Below are positions 7,037 to 8,638 of a stretch of 8,638 nucleotides of DNA, piece by piece. A program made the translations under genes and the position numbers. The first letter of the stretch is position 1; each line of letters opens with the position of its first letter. The notes under the pieces are model-generated. The model was not told where the DNA came from and did not search any database. It worked only from the letters and a program-made list of their open reading frames with translations. Source of the DNA: Verrucomicrobiota bacterium (GTDB taxonomy: Bacteria > Verrucomicrobiota > Verrucomicrobiia > Chthoniobacterales > JAFAMB01); the NCBI GenBank assembly GCA_019241095.1, contig JAFAXJ010000422.1:1-8638 (forward strand), written 5' to 3'.

Positions 7037-8226
7037 CTCAAGATCTCGAGGAGCAGAAAAGCAACCTGCCTAAACACGCTTCACCCAATAAGCTTCTGTT
7101 TTCCATGCTTGCCTTGGGAGCGGGCGTCACTGTTGCGAACCTTTACTATAACCAGCCATTACTAGGGACGATAGCGGGAAACTTGCGGGCAACAGCAGCG
7201 TATACCAGTGCGATCCCGGTGGCGACCCAGTTTGGTTACGCTAGCGGACTCCTTCTGGTAATACCATTAGGAGACAGCCTCGAGCGTAAACGGCTGATAT
7301 TGACTACAATGGCCGGCTCTATCCTCGCACTGTTAGCCGTTGCATTTTCATCGAGTTTGATCTTTTTGGTCGCGGCTAGTTACCTCCTTGGACTGATTAG
7401 CGTCACACCCCAATTAATCGTGCCATATGCCGCAGCCGTAGCGCCCGCAACAGAACGGGGAAGAATAGTAGGGATTGTTATGAGCGGGTTGTTGATCGGT
7501 GTTTTATGCTCTCGAGTGGTGAGCGGCTTTCTTGCAGCAATTGTTGGGTGGAGAGGCGTTTTCATGTTCGGCTCTGTTACGGTGCTGCTAATGGCTTTAT
7601 CGTTCGCCACTATTTTGCCCCGGCAAAAGCCTGAATATAGATTCAATTATTTAGAGCTTCTCAAATCACTTTGGCCCATTTTCGCCCGTGAAAAGGTTTT
7701 GCGAAAGCATGCGTTCATTGGAGCATGTGGTTTTGGAGCATTCAGCGCGTTTTGGACGACGCTGGCGTTTTATCTTGCAAGCCGGCCTGAGCACTTTGAT
7801 AGCCAAGTCATCGGTCTCTTCGGATTGGTTGGCGTCGCGGGCGCGCTGGTTGCTCCTATTTCGGGACGTTTAGCAGACCGGTTTGAAGCTAGAATCGTAA
7901 ATGGCACTGCTCTAGCTGTTGTAATACTTGCATTTGTTCTGATGAACTTTGCGGCATCCTCCTTGCTATGGCTGGTGATTGGTGTGTTTCTGATGGATGG
8001 TGGTGTGCAAGCAAGTCAGGTTTCAAATCAAGCACGCATATACTCTCTTGCTCCTGAGTTGCGTAATCGGATCAACTCCATCTACATGGTGATCTACTTT
8101 GTGGGTGGCGCCATCGGATCTGCGCTCGGCTCGCTTTCCTGGTCCACATTGCACTGGCTCGGAGTTTGCGCGACAGGCGCCTTGATGGCGTTTCTGGCTT
8201 TGATCTTCGTCTTAAACCGGCCTTGA
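7033..8226 (+). CDS. MFS transporter, DHA1-like efflux type (NLYYNQP group)
   Basis: This is a 397-residue major facilitator with hydrophobic segments along its length consistent with 12 transmembrane helices in two six-helix halves. The first helix ends in ANLYYNQPLL (about 35-44), a mark of a large group of proton-driven efflux proteins. Motif A, PLGDSLERKRLI (78-89), lies in the loop between helices 2 and 3; its counterpart in the second half is SGRLADRFEARIV (277-289). A Gly-rich segment at 151-167 corresponds to the motif C region, typical of exporters. About 20 polar N-terminal residues precede helix 1. The gene overlaps the acyltransferase by 4 nt, so production is tied to that enzyme. 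Likely role is export of a small molecule; a lipid-related substrate is possible from context but unproven. A short hairpin overlaps the stop codon. Confidence 0.93.
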   Translation: MTQDLEEQKSNLPKHASPNKLLFSMLALGAGVTVANLYYNQPLLGTIAGNLRATAAYTSAIPVATQFGYASGLLLVIPLGDSLERKRLILTTMAGSILALLAVAFSSSLIFLVAASYLLGLISVTPQLIVPYAAAVAPATERGRIVGIVMSGLLIGVLCSRVVSGFLAAIVGWRGVFMFGSVTVLLMALSFATILPRQKPEYRFNYLELLKSLWPIFAREKVLRKHAFIGACGFGAFSAFWTTLAFYLASRPEHFDSQVIGLFGLVGVAGALVAPISGRLADRFEARIVNGTALAVVILAFVLMNFAASSLLWLVIGVFLMDGGVQASQVSNQARIYSLAPELRNRINSIYMVIYFVGGAIGSALGSLSWSTLHWLGVCATGALMAFLALIFVLNRP

Positions 8227-8247
8227 AGAAGGCTATCTCTTTATTTC
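8219..8247 (+). terminator. Weak terminator-like hairpin at the end of the MFS gene
   Basis: GCCTT (8220-8224) pairs with AAGGC (8229-8233) around a GAAG loop, with a possible extra G-T pair at 8219/8234. A T-rich stretch (8235-8247) follows. The stem is short and the T-tract is interrupted, so termination would be inefficient if it occurs. The TGA stop of the transporter (8224-8226) sits within the hairpin. It is placed where the plus-strand gene run would be expected to end. Confidence 0.35.
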
Positions 8248-8281
8248 GTGCTGGCCCCCGTTCTCGTCATCGTCCTCGGAC

Positions 8282-8317
8282 AATTGTACAATTCCCTGTC
8301 AATCCTGACGAATCCTG
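8282..8317. promoter_or_regulatory. 12-bp perfect palindrome followed by 10-bp-phased direct repeats (possible operator)
   Basis: AATTGTACAATT at 8282-8293 is its own reverse complement. Eight bases later AATCCTG occurs twice (8301-8307 and 8311-8317), exactly one helical turn apart. A dimeric regulator could bind the palindrome. No regulator gene is present in the window and no known operator is recognised, so this is a pattern rather than an assigned site. Confidence 0.25.
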
Positions 8318-8518
8318 TATTGCTCGGGATTAAATCGTTCGAAAGTCTAACCTGTTTGTGACACCTTCGGGCAGAAGATTACCCCTCGATAATTTGCCCA
8401 GGGTCCCGCTTGAGACTTCAGCTTCGTTCTCCGCTCGAAAATTTGCACCGCATCTTTTGTTTATGCTTGAGAACCAGCACGAACACGAACCAGAAAGCTC
8501 GAAAAAGCGAATCCCCTC

Positions 8519-8549
8519 TTGCAATTTCTGTAGACCACATAAATATACA
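8519..8549 (+). promoter_or_regulatory. Possible promoter for the partial lipoprotein gene
   Basis: TTGCAA (8519-8524) resembles a -35 box and an AT-rich run (8539-8549) contains TATACA at 8544, giving a long 19-bp spacer, or AATATA at 8542 with 17 bp. Transcription would begin some 10 nt before ATG 8565. The matches are mediocre and the call is tentative. Confidence 0.25.
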
Positions 8550-8564
8550 CGCCTAGTAACTTTC

Positions 8565-8638
8565 ATGAGACGTATTCTTCTTAGCGCCTTATTTTGCGGC
8601 AGTGCTGTCGCCTTTGTTCTTTTGACTGGCTGTAGCAA
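8565..8638 (+). CDS. 5' end of a lipoprotein gene, cut by the window edge
   Basis: From ATG 8565 the frame reads MRRILLSALFCGS and continues through a hydrophobic stretch to the lipobox L-T-G-C, followed by Ser. This is a textbook type II signal peptide: two Arg, a hydrophobic core of about 15 residues, and the lipidation Cys at residue 23. Only 24 full codons are visible, so nothing can be said of the mature protein. No clear Shine-Dalgarno precedes it. The same frame is open back to ATG 8463, but that would place 34 polar residues before the signal peptide, so 8565 is preferred. Confidence 0.65.
   Translation, partial: MRRILLSALFCGSAVAFVLLTGCS

Larger units (their letters stand above)
8227..8564. 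other. 338-bp intergenic region between the MFS gene and the next lipoprotein gene
   Basis: No convincing gene is seen here on either strand. The minus-strand open frame entering from the right edge down to 8330 encodes a Cys/Arg/Ser-mixed sequence with no recognisable motif and opposes the lipoprotein start. The gap holds the terminator-like hairpin at its left end, the palindrome at 8282-8293, direct repeats AATCCTG at 8301 and 8311, a loose inverted repeat GGGCA/TGCCC (8369-8373 and 8395-8399), and a possible promoter near its right end. Confidence 0.7.

Noticed and set aside
8369..8399. GGGCA/TGCCC inverted repeat as a terminator
   Set aside because: Five-bp stem with a 21-nt loop and no following T-run, so no support for termination.
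8330..8638. Minus-strand open frame of 102 residues reaching the right edge
   Set aside because: No recognisable motif, mixed composition, and it lies opposite a plus-strand lipoprotein start with a clear signal peptide.

Overview
The window looks like ordinary chromosomal DNA of a diderm (LPS-bearing) bacterium. The support is a lipid A-type acyltransferase, three proteins with lipoprotein signal peptides, SecG and a periplasmic-type peptidase. Base composition is roughly balanced. Shine-Dalgarno sequences are weak or absent before most starts, and GTG/TTG starts are plausible. Secreted proteins carry long Pro/Thr/Ala linkers. Together with the secG-solute-binding-protein order, this reminds me of soil Verrucomicrobiota (Chthoniobacterales-like), but that is only an impression. 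I see no tRNA, rRNA, insertion sequence, phage gene or CRISPR array.

Layout. On the minus strand, from about 2119 down to 8, lies a complete prolyl oligopeptidase (S9A). It is divergent from a plus-strand run of six genes: secG (2216-2770); a peptide-type ABC solute-binding lipoprotein starting at TTG 2772 (to 4361); an unrecognised proline-rich lipoprotein (4403-5140); a DUF1643 protein (about 5278-6033); an LpxL/HtrB-type acyltransferase (6041-7036); and an MFS transporter (7033-8226). Spacing is very tight: 1 nt between secG and the binding protein, 7 nt before the acyltransferase, and a 4-nt ATGA overlap between acyltransferase and transporter. One or two polycistronic messages are therefore likely. 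A 338-bp gap follows, with a weak terminator-like hairpin, a 12-bp perfect palindrome and short direct repeats. The 5' end of another lipoprotein gene (from 8565) is cut by the window edge.

How the genes may work together. Most of the plus-strand genes concern the cell envelope: SecG helps export proteins, the binding protein and proline-rich protein are exported lipoproteins, the acyltransferase acylates lipid A or a similar lipid, and the MFS protein moves a small molecule or lipid across the inner membrane. The S9A peptidase and peptide-binding protein could both serve peptide scavenging, but the sequence shows no direct link between them.

I found no clear new system. The points most worth a second look are the coupled acyltransferase-MFS pair, the DUF1643 protein with an unexplained C-terminal tail, the extended Pro/Thr-rich SecG, the unrecognised lipoprotein, and a possible nearly leaderless secG promoter.
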